Assembly: GCA_014529385.2 (NCBI GenBank)
Contig: CM043969.1
Span: forward strand, 13,591,446-13,651,445
Length of the DNA stretch: 60,000 nt
Direction of reading: 5' to 3'
Source of the DNA: Adiantum capillus-veneris
Lineage: Eukaryota; Streptophyta; Polypodiopsida; Polypodiales; Pteridaceae
How positions within the stretch are numbered: the stretch's first letter is position 1; every line of letters starts with the position of its first letter. The notes under the pieces are model-generated. The model saw only the letters and a list, made by a program, of their open reading frames with translations. It ran no database searches and was not told the DNA's origin. Made by a program: the position numbers and the translations under genes. Shown piece by piece: positions 32,923 to 44,820 of this stretch.

Positions 32923-33585
32923 CAATACCCGACTAATCAGTTGTTGCCAGCAATGCAATCACAGGAAAAAGAGCCAAAAGCACGAGTGTCACTAAAGAAC
33001 AACATGATACCCAAGGTTAACAAACAGGTAAAAGCCAACCATGCTAACTACATACATATGAAGTCACCGACCGTAGTGCAAAGATCTAGGTTACCAAAAC
33101 AAGGGAAACAAGTATGGATGCGGAAGGATAGAAATGCCATGGCAAACCAAAAACAATGCAACGAAATAATTCAACCGAAGCAGATAGTTCAACCAAAAAC
33201 CAAGGGCATAAAACAGATATGGATCCCAAAGAAAAGGCTCAGCAATAACCCAAATGTTACTCACATTTGGATACCGAAACAAAAGAAAAAGAAACTCCCT
33301 TCAATACAAGCAATAAGGGAAGGCAGACAACTGCATTTGAAAAAGGACAACCGACTTATGTGGATACCAATCCGCAACAACACACTGGCAACAAAGGAAG
33401 TAGCAAAACACCTACACAAACCGGAAAAAACAAGCTACCCATGGAACGCAAACAAAATACGGTCCACGGCCATTCCGGCCAAGCCAATCCTCTCCACAGA
33501 AACAACTATGGCTATATCAACAGTAGCAGCAAAGCAAGGGTCTTTTGAGAACAAGACGATCAAAGAAAGAGCGGTGGAGTTATAA
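32923..33585 (+). pseudogene. WIPK-repeat tail fragment (gypsy family copy 2)
   Basis: In frame with the protease through the TAG. Tryptophan motifs occur in order: KQVWMRKDRN, KQIWIPKKRL, THIWIPKQKK and RLMWIPIRNN, then YPWNANKIRS. The protein is very basic and rich in Gln/Asn. It ends SFENKTIKERAVEL, stop. It aligns with 59301-59930 through its whole length. Downstream noncoding sequence (GCACAGCATTAATTTTTCCA, ~33685-33704) is also conserved in the longer copy, so the unit is the genuine 3' end of that family. Confidence 0.72.
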
Positions 33586-33821
33586 CTCTTGCTGGCAAAG
33601 AAACTCTGCCAAACAAATCAACAACAAATAGGAAACCTCGACGGCGAATGCCAATAAGCATCTTGCTTATACCCTTCTCTTGCACAGCATTAATTTTTCC
33701 ATGCATTGACCGAGTATGCATTGTATAGGGCCACAGTAAACGGCCAAGCATTAGCACAATTTTTTCAACCCATGCACGGTACATACCACGCGGCGATAAC
33801 TTGTCGTCCGGGAGGACTCAG

Positions 33822-34620
33822 GCTAGGAGGGGGGGAAGCATTCTCAAATGCGGACTCAATGGCAGAAAAAGCAAAAAAGGGCATGATTTTTGACTATTTT
33901 AAGGGTTGTTTGATTGTGAAACTTTCTGGACTAAACCAAGTACATATGCCCTTATACAGCATGTATCTATAGGTATATGGGGCCAAACGCCAAATCAAGC
34001 CCCTAGGTGTGTGTGTATATAAGTCGAAATAGCCAGTTTTCAGACAAAATATTGGTAAAACAGATAAATCCGGCCATAAAAATTGCATGTGAGTATATAT
34101 AATGTTTTGCGGTGATGTTTGTGATTTATTATGATTTTTGGGGATTTTCTGGGTTTGATTTGCTATTTTCCTTTTAGTTTTGCTAATTTTCGACAGAAAA
34201 ATTTCAAAAATATAAAAAGCAGGTGAAAAACGGTCGTAATGAAAACCAAAAAAATATGGGGATGATCAGTGACTATCAGACAATATATGGTACAGTGGGG
34301 GTGCAATTATGAGACTGGAGCGGAAAGCATGATTTGGCCAGAGTTTGATCGAAACGTCAAATTTCTCATAAACTGGGCAAATAAAGTCCAAATCAAGAAA
34401 TTTTTGAGCCTAAACCGCATCTCGCAAGAAGATGGGAGAACATGTCAAATTTCATGAAAAGTGGTTCGGGGACCCCCATTATAAGAAAATTTCACTTCAT
34501 TTTCAGCTCATTTTACTATTGACCTTTTGGAGAGAGCTTCTGCCACCTAGAGCGAACGGACCTTCCAGCAGCTTCTACAACGCGCACGACTACCCGACGG
34601 GTTTCAGACATGAGAGGTAG
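33822..34620 (+). repeat. Polypurine tract and probable 3' LTR of the gypsy fragment
   Basis: The purine tract GGAGGGGGGGAAG (~33826-33840) is followed by LTR-like sequence with a good TATA box (GTGTATATAAGTCG, ~34012-34025). The LTR boundaries cannot be fixed, because the window ends before the equivalent part of the copy at 56327-60000. The short frame at 33706-33972 spans the tract and is not a convincing gene. Confidence 0.4.
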
Positions 34621-35423
34621 GCTCACCACCTTGAGCTTTTCGTGCATGTTTGTCGTTTTGTCGCGAAAACTAGCGTAGGGTTCACACACAAAGCGGGCGG
34701 TAGAGACCTACAAGTAGAAGCGGCCACCTAACGGCTAACCCAAAAGCAACGAGACTTCATCGGCAGCTTACCCTAGCATAGGAGACCAGTCTTGGATGCC
34801 CAAAGGTAGTAGAAAACCATAAGGAAAAACTCTAACTCCTAGAATCCCGCAAGGGGCCACCAAATGGAAAATCAGCGAAAAGGCGCCCAAATGCTACCAA
34901 AATTCATGGGTAGGAGCATCTCGACATGCTCGACAAGTCTATGTGGCCCACATGAACAAAAAGTGACCCGAAGAGGCACTAAACTTCAAAAACGGCATTA
35001 GACACACAAAGCGTCAAATAGCTCTCGCGGACAAACCGCATGCCCGTTTTCCACCAAACTTCACGAGCGGCTTTCCTATACCATCAACAACCAAGTCCTA
35101 TGGTGGTAGACCACCACAAATCATTAAAGATATATAAACGCAACCACGGGTGCTTCTAGAGCGATAAATTGCCAAAAGGAGCTCCGGTGAAGCCAAAGTC
35201 GACAAAAACCATACCGCAAGGATCCCCAAGGGATCAGGAAGCTATGAAGACCAATATCAAGAAATTTCACTTCAAAAGTCAGAAAACGGCTCGAAGGCTC
35301 TGAAGTCCACATAGGGAGTTACTTTCTATCCATTTGACTTTTTTGTTGAAATTAAGCTTAAAAGGGACTCAAGGGGACTAAGGGCAGGCACTAGTGGCAC
35401 ATTCCATGAAAAAAATCATCAGG
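34621..35423. other. No gene seen
   Basis: Neither strand shows a recognisable coding region. The composition is ordinary, and no tandem repeat or LTR end was found. It may be the leader of the downstream coiled-coil element. Confidence 0.55.
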
Positions 35424-36301
35424 AGACATCCTACGCGTAGGATGTCTCAAGGGCATTTCTGGGCATAGATCCCAACGTTTTTCATCATACACATTTTTTG
35501 AATAGCCTTTACATGCTAGCCACCAAGCTTCATCCCATTTGGACCAACATTGACCTCATATACATGAAAAAATGCAAAGTTAGGGCATAGAGGCAATAAT
35601 GGGCCATAGGCCTACCAAATCTTGTCCAAATCACGTGAAACTTGCACAACACATCACAAGCACATAACCAATCCATCTGTGTACTCACCTACAAAATTTG
35701 GTGAAGTAGACATCCTACGCGTAGGATGTCTATTTGACATTTTTGGCCTACAGAGGATGTTTGTCCATTCCAGATCCAATCACATCATCTTCAAGAGCTC
35801 ATATACCAATTTTGAAGCCATTCTAATCATTTTTGACCCCAACACCTTCAAGATACACTTTTGGAGCCCAAAAACACTACACAGGCTCTTACAAGCATAA
35901 ATTCTTGTCCAAATCAAAATCCAAGAGCATGCCCATGTTCCATAGGCCAAGGACTACCCACAGAACAAATCCCATGCCATTTTGATGAAATAGACATCCT
36001 ACGCATAGGATGTCTCCAGCATAATTTAGACCTTCTATGCAAAGAGTGACATCATGGGAGCCAATACCATGGAGCAATGAGCCCATATATCAATTTTCAA
36101 CCCATTTGGACATCACTTGCTACCTGTTATGGACTTTCTACCCAATTTGTGACCTAAAGCCTGAATCAACCCAAAAAAATCCACTTTTTGATGCCCAAAT
36201 CCATATCCAAGCACATAGCCATGTTCCATAGGCCAAGAACTACTAGCATGTCAAGTATCACCCTATTCTGATGAAAAAGACATCCTACACGTAGGATGTC
36301 T
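35424..36301. repeat. Four ~284-bp repeat units each marked by a 24-bp palindrome
   Basis: A palindrome, left arm AGACATCCTACG followed by its reverse complement, occurs at 35424-35447, 35708-35731, 35992-36015 and 36278-36301. Spacing is 284, 284 and 286 bp. The first two copies are perfect; the third and fourth each carry one change in the central ACGCGT. Between them the sequence is less conserved, although CATGTTCCATAGGCCAA recurs at ~35934 and ~36220. The array ends ~165 bp before the ATG of the coiled-coil protein. The palindrome is much better conserved than the spacer, which suggests a selected site, such as a dimeric protein-binding site. Confidence 0.85.
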
Positions 36302-36466
36302 AAATGGAAATTTTTGGCCAGAATTACACTGTGAGAAAATGCATAGTTTCAAGAGTTCCTTTTAAGCTTTATTTTCAATTTTCAAGTCATTTGGATAGTT
36401 AAAACTCAGTTTCTCAGCTAAGAAGGAAAAAACGCTAACTTCGGACTACTGAGTGCAACAGGATCT

Positions 36467-37111
36467 ATGGCCGCCGCGAAGTCAGTGAAAAAGAAGAAAA
36501 GAATGACCATTAAGGATTACCTAGAAGAAGTGGATCCCTTCATCATACCAGAAGGAACACTAAAGCCCACCAGCACATGGATCCAAGAAGATCTGCTAGA
36601 GTCCAACGACCTAAAGATCTACCAAGGAGTGTTCAAAGACACTGAAGGGAATGTGATCGAGCTACCAATGCTACCGCGGGAGCTCAATGAGTTCGTAAGA
36701 AGCAAGATGGCCGGGTACTTGGAGAAGATTGATCTCCACAACTATTTTGAAGCTGTACCTGCCGGAATTTACATAAAGAGAGTGTGGGAGTTTGTGATGA
36801 CCATCAAAGAGAATGGCGTGGCCAAAGTCACAGATCTGCAAGGCAGGCCAGAGACAGAAATAGTCATTACAGAGAAAGTTGTAGCAGATGCACTGGACCT
36901 CTCCAACAAGGGGGATAGTGTAACTAAAAGAAGAGATGATGTCAAGGTGTACACTGAGAAGAAAAGTAATTACACTTTTGAAGATATTGCCAACCCAAAA
37001 GTGGAAATCATGAGTCAGTTGTACAACCAATACTTCCATATGTGTACGAAGCATCCACAAAAGTACAGCCTATGCCGCCAGGAGCAATTGCCACGACATT
37101 CACTTGGGTAA
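36467..37111 (+). pseudogene. N-terminal part of a retroelement-associated coiled-coil protein
   Basis: The ATG at 36467 lies in good context (GATCTATGGCCGCC). The 214-codon frame reads MAAAKSVKKKKRMTIKDYLE, EFVRSKMAGYLEKIDLHNYF and IKRVWEFVMTIKENGVAKVT, then ITEKVVADALDLSNKGDSVT. The RVWEF...G.....I.....I...L pattern resembles plant retroelement ORF1-type proteins annotated as putative plant transposon protein domains; this is a resemblance, not a firm assignment. A frameshift between ~37030 and 37111 moves the protein to the next segment (37042-38136). Confidence 0.6.
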
Positions 37112-38136
37112 TGATGAAGAGCACTCCAAAGCTAATCAATTATGCAACATATATACATGACAACCTAGTGAAGATGGGTAACAAGAAGCCCACATATATT
37201 GTGCTAGGAGAACTAATCACTAAGGTGATTTATGGGGCATTGCACGCAAAAGGAAGATGGTCTGACCCCCCATCACAGAACGACTGGCTGAGGCTCAAAG
37301 AAGACAAGGAGGAGGAACAGCCCAAAGCACCAAGGGTTGCCACAAGATTGAAAAGATGGCTAGATCCTGTTCAAGAAGAGCAACTAGAGCAAAAGAAGGG
37401 AAAGAAAGAATTTGTCCAAGTGCCAGAAAAAGAGACAAAGTCACAAAAAGCGGCAAGACTAGAGCGGCTGATAGAGAGCTTCAGAGCAGAAAGGTCCCTT
37501 AAAGGCGATTTGAGTGAACTTTGGAAGCCGTCTCTAGAAGCAATGTCGGGATCATCTCGAAGGGTGCAAAGGGATAGATTCGAAGATTACATTAAAAATT
37601 TTGAGATTCTTGATGCCACATCAGAAAATATTCCACATGTACCTTTTACAGAAGAGGAAGTGGAGCAAGTACGACAGAAACTGCTAGACGAGCAAGAGGG
37701 CCAAGAGAGAGAAAGGAAGACAAAGGCAGACCGAGATTTAAAGAAAAAGCCTACATCTCTACCTGCCAGCCTTGAGTCGATCCCATCGCCCTCACCACCT
37801 CCTCGTAGCCCTCCACAAGAAGATAAAGAGAAGGAAGACAAACACGAAGGCCAGGAAGAGTCCAAGAAAAAACAAAGCCAGGAGAGGGAAGAGGTTAAAC
37901 CCAAGAGTGAGAATCCAAAGCCACATGAAGCATACAACACATTTCTGGACTTTCTAGCTGCAGGATACACAAAAGAAGAGGCTGCCACAGTTGCATTCGA
38001 CACAGGTCCTAAGGAGAAAATGCAAAGCATCAGGTTAGTAGAACTAAAGGAGATGGCCACAGATACAGTAGACCTGCACCCGCCCTCCAACGATTGGGAT
38101 GTGGTGATGACAAAGTTAACCGGGTTAAGAGCGTAG
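37042..38136 (+). pseudogene. Middle part of the coiled-coil protein
   Basis: Continues the upstream protein after the frameshift: YEASTKVQPMPPGAIATTFT, WVMMKSTPKLINYATYIHDN and ITKVIYGALHAKGRWSDPPS. It then becomes highly charged, with Lys/Glu-rich and Ser/Pro-rich linkers (ESIPSPSPPPRSPPQEDKEK). Near the C-terminus is a UBA-like run (FLDFLAAGYTKEEAATVAFD). It stops at TAG 38134-38136, after which the same frame continues. The minus-strand frame at 37587-38177 is a shadow of this biased composition. Confidence 0.6.
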
Positions 38137-39711
38137 TCCATGGCCTCAGAAAGTGAGATGGCAACTCTCAAGGCCACTGAAGTGAAGATAAACCTGTAAG
38201 TAGACTCTTTACAAAGACAAAGTCAAAGGCAGAAAGAGAGAGAAGCGGAGCTACAGGCCAGTCTGGCAAAGGCATTGCAAAGATGCGAGGAAATGGAAAA
38301 AGAAAATCAAGCAGCAGCCCAAAGAATGCATGGAGTCGAAGAGGAGTGTAAGCAACTCAGCAAATCATTGATAGATGCAAAGAGGGAAAGGGATAACCTG
38401 ACCCTACAGCTGGCTGAGGAGTCCAAAGAAGTTGAAGCAATACAAAATGCCAAAGAAAAGGCAGAGTTAGATCAAGAAGCCAGCCACGATGAGGTCCTTG
38501 AGCTCAAGGATCAGCTTAAAGTGAAAGATCAAACCATCCTGAGGCTACGGGCATCTCTTGCCAGAGTCAGAGCTACTAGCTCGACTCACATCACTACGGA
38601 AAGCCAAATTTATGAAGAACAGATGAGAGAACTTCAGAAAGAGCTGACTCTAGAGAAAAAGCAACGATTGATGATGGTAGAAGGGTTAATTGTTATGCAA
38701 ACACGAATGGAAGAAGAAAAAATATCCATGCAAGAGGAATTAGAAAGTATCAAAAGAAAGCTCGAGGAGGCAAAGAAGATAAATGCCGAGTTGAACGACC
38801 TCCTCGTGAACATGGGAGAAGAAGCTGAAATAGAAAAACAGAAACTCCTAAAGAAGATTGAGGAGCTAAGAGGACAACAAGCCAGGGAGCAAGAAGACAC
38901 AGGGCCAGCGGCCATTGAGGGCATAGATTTAGAAAATGTGTCAGATCCTGTGGACACACCTATGCAAGAGGAAATCCTAGTAGGACCCTCTCAAGAGCCA
39001 CAAGATCTGACACAGGAAGAGGAAGAAAAGCTGCGTAAAGCAATAGAGGTGGAGATCAGACAGACGACTAAGGAAACCTTGGAATGGGAGCAGAGGGTTT
39101 TCAAATCCATGACCATCCAGAATATTGACGCCATCAACCTCAGGTGCGAATGGCTACATCCCTCTCTCCCATATCCTTCGCTAAAGTATGAAGCCGCCAC
39201 CATCAATAAGAGGATTAGAGAAGAGCCGACAATGCCGCTCTACAACGCAAATATCTCCCAGCCAGAAGGGGCCAGGTTAATAGTTGACTCTCAACCAAAA
39301 TCGAGGAAGGCGTGGCTGACGAAGTACCCACAATACCTAATCCATTTGGTAGAGGCACCCAAAAACATTAGAGACAACCTAAGCTTTTGTCCTCTACCAA
39401 GGATCAGGACGTGGAAGGCCCAGGAGATATTACAAAGGAGCCAACCCACTTGGCTGAATTATCCTAAGCTGTCGGGCTTGAAGGCAGGTGAGAGAATAAG
39501 TGTCCAATAAATGGTGAAAACCCTAACGGGCGCCATCAAATTGTTCATTGGCTCACCTTACCTTACGTGCATCATGATGAGGAAAATCTGCAAAACTCTT
39601 TTAGCAGTATTTGAGACATTCAAGCAAGGCCAAGTGACAGACAATATCTTCTTCTTCCAAGATACTTACAAATGTGCCTATGATCTGTCTGGTCAGCCTC
39701 CAAGGAGGTGA
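38137..39711 (+). pseudogene. C-terminal coiled-coil part of the same protein
   Basis: In frame with 37042-38136. After stops at 38134-38136 and ~38197 it opens into a long heptad-rich coiled coil (about 38215-38890: EEMEKENQAAAQRMHGVEEE, DEVLELKDQLKVKDQTILRL, EELESIKRKLEEAKKINAEL). An acidic linker and a globular tail follow (LEWEQRVFKSMTIQNIDAIN, RKAWLTKYPQYLIHLVEAP). One TAA at 39508-39510 precedes a last segment (KTLTGAIKLFIGSPYLTCIM) to 39711. A further plausible end, VFEEAFYTGFFTTNTDIF, lies out of frame at ~39763. No RT, integrase or protease is attached. Confidence 0.65.
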
Positions 39712-39924
39712 TACATGTGTTGTATCAAAGGATAACGTTTCTGCCATCCTTTCACCTCTAGGTCTTTGAAGAAGCATTCTACACCGGCTTCTTCACCACA
39801 AACACTGATATTTTCGGCCCAACAATGATGAATCTACATGCAAGATATGAATCGCTGATCAAGATGCGCGAAACCATACGATGAAGCAGCAGCTCAACGG
39901 CCATGTCAGGGACGACATGAGCAA

Positions 39925-40270
39925 GGAGGGGGGGAGTGTTAGATCCTGGACACACCCCACGGAAACTGACTACTCGGAAGATTATCATTTTTTGTAATTA
40001 TTCATTTATTGAGGAAACCCGATTTTTCACCTTGTAAATATTAGGGCTTACTAGAAGTTTCCAGATTGTATCCCAGTTTTGGTAGTGAGATTGAGTAGTT
40101 GGTTAATTTGGAACTTTAGGGTTTGAGAATTGTAAGGTATATATACCACTATTTGACCTTAATGAAAACCTTTGTCATTTTGAAGAAAATACTGTTAGTG
40201 AGTGAGCGTACTGTGTACGAGAGAGAGTGAGATCTTCTTCTTGACGCTACGTGTGCACCGACAAGTGATT
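39925..40270 (+). repeat. Polypurine tract and 3' LTR of the coiled-coil element
   Basis: AAGGAGGGGGGGAG is followed at 39937 by TGTTAGATCCTGGACACA, a classic polypurine tract plus 5' LTR terminus. Inside are a TATA box (GGTATATATACC, ~40135-40147) and a downstream leader-like stretch. The 3' end is uncertain, perhaps near 40265-40280. No identical 5' LTR was found upstream, so the element is 5'-truncated or its 5' LTR has diverged. It shows that the 36467-39711 protein belongs to an LTR retroelement. Confidence 0.6.
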
Positions 40271-41205
40271 CACATAGACAATGACTCAGATATGGAGTTG
40301 CCATGGCAGCATGTAGAAATACCACTCATGCACCGAGTGCTAATGGTGGGCAAGACACTATCCCATGGGATATGAGCTCTAGTCATACAATCACAAGTAC
40401 AATTTTAAACGTGCTAAAGAGGCTATGAAGTGGCTACTCCTCCACCGATGTAGATTAGTATATGACTTTAATAGCAAGAAAACACATAATTTTCAAGCCC
40501 AAAAAACTTTCCAATGTGGCTCCACACCCAACTCCGTGTTGTCAAACAAAATACTCACAATCCAAATTCTCCACCTTCTCACTAGGTAAGAGGCGTTTAA
40601 GAAGTGTACAGCTACCTTGTCCCCTTGGTGTTTTGAGGGCAGAGTGTGTCCAATACCCTCTTCCTATTGGCTATCCCCTAATTAATCTTAATTCCAATGG
40701 GACCCTAGAGGATTCATATTCTTCCTAATGTCTTTGTTTGCTTGCTAATCTCACTACATGGCCAATTTTGCTATCTCTTATTTGTTCCTTGTAGGTGACC
40801 TATGTATAAGTTTTGAATAGGTCCATTGATGTTGCTTCTCCAACATATTGAATTTTCTTGCATCATTTTCGTGAAAGATTGGTCGAAATAACCAGTGCTA
40901 CCTTACTAGTGCACATTTTCTCCATGCCTTGTATAGACCAAATACCAAGGCATGTCATTGCATATAATGTGCTACAGAGAGTGGTAACACAAAGTTAATA
41001 AGAAATTGCATTTTATTAATTAATATCATTAGCATATAGGGGGTGATGTCGTGCCTCATCCATATAGATATGAAAGACTTATGGAAGGTCTCTAGATCCT
41101 CTTGAATATTCATATAGTGAGCATCGGTCCATCTATTGATCTCGGGGGATCCACCTTTCAAACATTCCTATAGCACGTGGCTTCAAGAGGTATTTTTAAA
41201 ACCCA
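40271..41205. other. No gene seen
   Basis: Short frames only (for example 40462-40728), without recognisable domains. It lies between the LTR at 39937 and the first long repeat of the Penelope-like element. Confidence 0.55.
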
Positions 41206-42995
41206 TCTACACACACACACACTTTGTGTTACTAAGACTGCCTGACCTTTTCCAACACACACTCCCTAAAATACACTCGGTTGGGTCTTCACCATGGGAC
41301 TTAGCACTTTCTTAAAAAAGTTACTACCCCTTATCTTGGGTAAATCGGGAAGGTCCTTTATAACTACCATGTAGGCACTGGTTTAGGAAAAACTCTCATC
41401 ACTTGGGCATGAAGGCGGCCCTACTTCACAGATGGCGATCTCCTCACCCATGGTTCCCGCTCATGACACAGGACTGGCAGTCCCTCCTCCTTCCCCTATA
41501 TAAACAGGTGAGGGTGCATCTCTACCCCTCACTTAGCTTGGGTTGTTCTATCTTATTTAAACTAAATAACCTACTGCGTGCTTCTACATGGAATTATGGA
41601 GCTCACTACACAAGTCTCTCAGGTTTTTTACCTTTCGCATGCATACTTCCTTTACTGTTATTTGATTTTTGATTAGGTTGTACATTAAACAAACATCATG
41701 TTCTAGCTATTACAACAAGGTAAGTATAGTGGATGTCGGATGTGTGCATGATAATGGTATAAAATTCTCTCTGAAACTTGCCTTTGGGTATCTACTACCT
41801 GGTATTTCTGAGGTATTATGGTTGGATTTTTGACATTTGCTTATAACTGTTGTTGCTGCCGTAAAAAAACAGGTTTTTTCTAAAAACATCTTACAGTTAA
41901 AAAAAATTTGGCCTTCTATGGCCGCTGTGCGCAGCAGGACATGACTTTGATCCAACAAATGGATTAATATGGTCTTTTGATTACCAAAAACCTTGGGGAC
42001 TTTTTTTGATATTGTCGCCCCGGCAGTATAATATTTTTTACAGACTGTTTATAAGCATTGGATTATTGGCAAAAGCATCTTGTTAGACTGCGGGTTTTTT
42101 TGAATAAAAAATGGGGATTATGTTTTGTTTTTTTAAACACCAAAAGCCTTGGGGACTATTTGATATTGTCACCCCTGCATTATAATGTCATCTACTACAA
42201 ACTTGGTTTTTGGTAAGACGTCTTGTCAGACTAGTTGAAAAGGGGTTGTGGGTCCTCTTAGCACATCATATCATCCTCTGTTCAGCTATGATCACAAACT
42301 ACTCGTGCATATTGATGTTCTTATTGTATTAAGGTGGTAAAAATTTTCCAAAAAACATGCATAGTTTGGCTCTTAAAAGGGGCTCCCTTCTACTTGGTTG
42401 GATAACGGTAAAATAAGGTCTGAAATGGGATGATTCAACAAACATAAAAACACATCTATATAATTTTAAATTGGTGATTATTTAAAGAGTGACTCTGATA
42501 CCTGGAAGGTATAATAGGTTTCTAATCATTGTACTAATTGTCGTGCTAAAAACTTGAATGTCTAGCTTAAAAATTTGTTATAACTTCCTTTTTATGCGTT
42601 GTACAAAGCTTGTAAAGGTTTTAAAAAAATTTTGTAAGACGGACATGGATAACAATTGGTATAGTCCATTGATACCTCTAAGACACATCCAAGGCTAATA
42701 GATCTATTGTCTTGTTTGGATGGATGCAGGTAAGCACTCTATCTTATCTTGGAGGTTTTTTTTTTACTTTGGCAAGTTGACCTACATTGGATTCCACACT
42801 CACTCATGATTTGGGAAGTTTTTCTACTATCTACATACGGGAATGGGACCTCATTCCTACAAACACTGTACATAAATGATTCTAATATTGAGTTGTTTTT
42901 GTACTTGTCTTTTCTTTAATCCATTGCCAGCTGTCTTTTGAATGTAAAAGTTCAATTATGTCTTATTATCTAAGATTAAACAGTTACACACACAT
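41206..42995 (+). repeat. Long direct repeat, left copy
   Basis: Begins in an AC run followed by CTTTGTGTTACTAAGACTG and ends near GAATGTAAAAGTTCAATTAT and an AC run. It aligns collinearly with 46756-48520 by landmarks: ACTCGGTTGGGTCTTCACCA, GGACTTAGCAC, GCAGTCCCTCCTCCTTCCCC, TTGTGGGTCCTCTTAGCACA and GATGATTCAACAAACATAAA. It contains an internal partial duplication: the phrase CCTTGGGGACT...TTTGATATTGTC occurs near 41990 and again near 42148. It has no convincing ORF. Confidence 0.85.
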
Positions 42996-43264
42996 CCTAT
43001 ACATAAGGTTTTTCTTTCTAGAGAAATCGGGATGCTGGCGTAGGAAATTTACTCCGAAATTGAGCTCTAGGTTGGACCCACGGTCTATAATCCCTTGACT
43101 GGTTGACAGGTGTTAGGTGGTCCTTCATAGACTCTATTTCTAGTCCCCTGCTCATGGCTACTATAGTCTTTGACTTTGCCGGTTTAAGGTTTGCAGACCC
43201 AAAACTACAATTACTGTTTTTACTTTTATTTTAATTCATGTTTAAACTGTTCCTTTTTCAGGAC

Positions 43265-44820
43265 TGCATACCCTTTAGAAAGTCAGCCTGCATGAGTACT
43301 ACACAACCCGGGGAGTCATGCAAAGATTCTCGAACAGATTAAGCTATACCTTAAGGACCATAAACCAAAGAATTCTTTGGCAGTTAGAACTAGACCCTTC
43401 CTTACTAGGAAAGCCAAAGATTTTATTACTTACTACGGTAAGAAAAAGTAAACCTCACCACACTTTTTTTGAAATAATGCAGTCTCTTGCTCTCTCACAA
43501 GGATTGGAATTGACCTCGGAGCCCCTCTCATTCGCCACATCTCATGTACTCAGATGTATTAGTAGCTTGGATGCTTCTCAACTAATATATGACTCGGCTC
43601 TTACCTCTAACAAGAAATTGTATGTCTTACATATGCTGTCTTTTAATGATTGGGTCAAAATTTTGGCTACTCTGGATAAAGACTCCATGGAAGGGGTGAA
43701 TTTAATTACCCAATACATAGCCCAACTTCCCTTATTGTCTTCACAATACGAACAAGATCTTTGCCTTATTCTCTTCCTCAAGTGTTGATCTGTCTAACTT
43801 TCTAAGGAAACTGTGCGGTCTCAATCCCTCTTTTGTCTATACACCGACTACTCCAACTATCCCACAAACTGGTGGTATTTTTTGTCGGGATAGTGTAGCC
43901 CTTGAAGCAGTTATGGAATTTCATAGTAATCATTGTTCCCTCAACGACTCTAACCTCCTGGAGATGGTGCCTAAGATCTCTAAAGTTTTTCCTGTCTTAC
44001 CTGCTAGACAAATTGAAATTGAATCCCTTGGGGTTGACCATCAGCTTTGGGTCCTGCCCAACAAAGCACTCTTAGCACGCATTTTATGTAAGGATTGGGT
44101 TTACCTTGCCAACCTCCCTGCCTCTACTGTAGAGGATTGCAGACTCAAGATATTGAAAGGAGGACAATTTTGGACAAAGGGGAGCTCATCAGAGCACCCT
44201 TCAACCTCAATCTCATTGACCACTCCAAATGTCCCTCCAATACCGGACTCTACATCCGTACTAAAGGAAACATGGAATTTGCTAAGAGTAACCCGGATTT
44301 CTACACTGAATCCATTTGGAATGTCTTTCGACCTTATGTAAAATGTACCTATAGGTTCTTGACCCTAAAGCCTCTTGTGAATCTAGCATCATGTGGTTCC
44401 ATCATACCAATTGGTTTATTCTCAACCATCTGGACCTACTCTTCCTGGAAAAACCAGTGGATTTTCACCTCTCTCTCATTTGCTCTTGGTTGGGTGGCCA
44501 AGTTAAGCATATCGTAATTGCACAGATTGTCTTTAACATCTTTCGGGAACTAATGCTGGATATCTTGAAGGAGTTAAAATCTGATGAACCTGGGATCTAC
44601 CTAACTACTTATGCAAATTATAAAGGTGTTAAGATCATCACTAGTTTACTTAAACCATGTATTGATAAATATAACTCCCTTACTCTTAAAAGACCCAACT
44701 CTTTGACTACCCCGAACTCCTTCACCTCCTTTTTAACACCTAGCTCATCCTCTAACCGAGGAAAAGCTCGTAACTACACTAGGGAAAGAGTCATGATTCC
44801 CCCCCATCATGAATTTACTT
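43265..44820 (+). pseudogene. N-terminal region of the Penelope-like protein (decayed)
   Basis: Open segments at 43318-43788 (FSNRLSYTLRTINQRILWQL), 43800-44341 (MEFHSNHCSLNDSNLLEMVP, VDHQLWVLPNKALLARILCK) and 44391-44822 (IVFNIFRELMLDILKELKSD) lie on one strand in shifting frames. They precede the RT region and are presumably its N-terminal extension. I do not recognise a domain. At ~43240-43264 a pyrimidine-rich run ends TTTTTCAG|GA, a good 3' splice-site consensus just before the first open segment. An intron is possible, since Penelope-like elements are known to retain introns, but it is not demonstrated. Confidence 0.45.

Noticed and set aside
32704-32958. Minus-strand ORF over the protease fragment
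   Set aside because: Antisense shadow of the conserved retropepsin frame on the plus strand.
33706-33972. 88-codon ORF after the WIPK fragment
   Set aside because: Spans a polypurine tract and LTR start; the longer copy ends before it can be compared.
35424-36301. Palindromes as transcription terminators
   Set aside because: No following T-run and a eukaryotic context; regular 284-bp spacing argues for a repeated binding site or structural unit.
37587-38177. 196-codon minus-strand ORF
   Set aside because: Shadow of the Lys/Glu-rich coiled-coil coding strand; its Ser-rich composition is the complement of that bias.
39709-39763. Short intron (GT...CTCTAG) at the end of the coiled-coil protein
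   Set aside because: About 53 bp is shorter than usual plant introns; a simple frameshift explains the data as well.
44583-44600. CTGATGA hammerhead-like core in the Penelope-like body
   Set aside because: No paired stems or GAAA/cleavage-site partners visible nearby, and it lies in the coding body rather than in the direct repeats.
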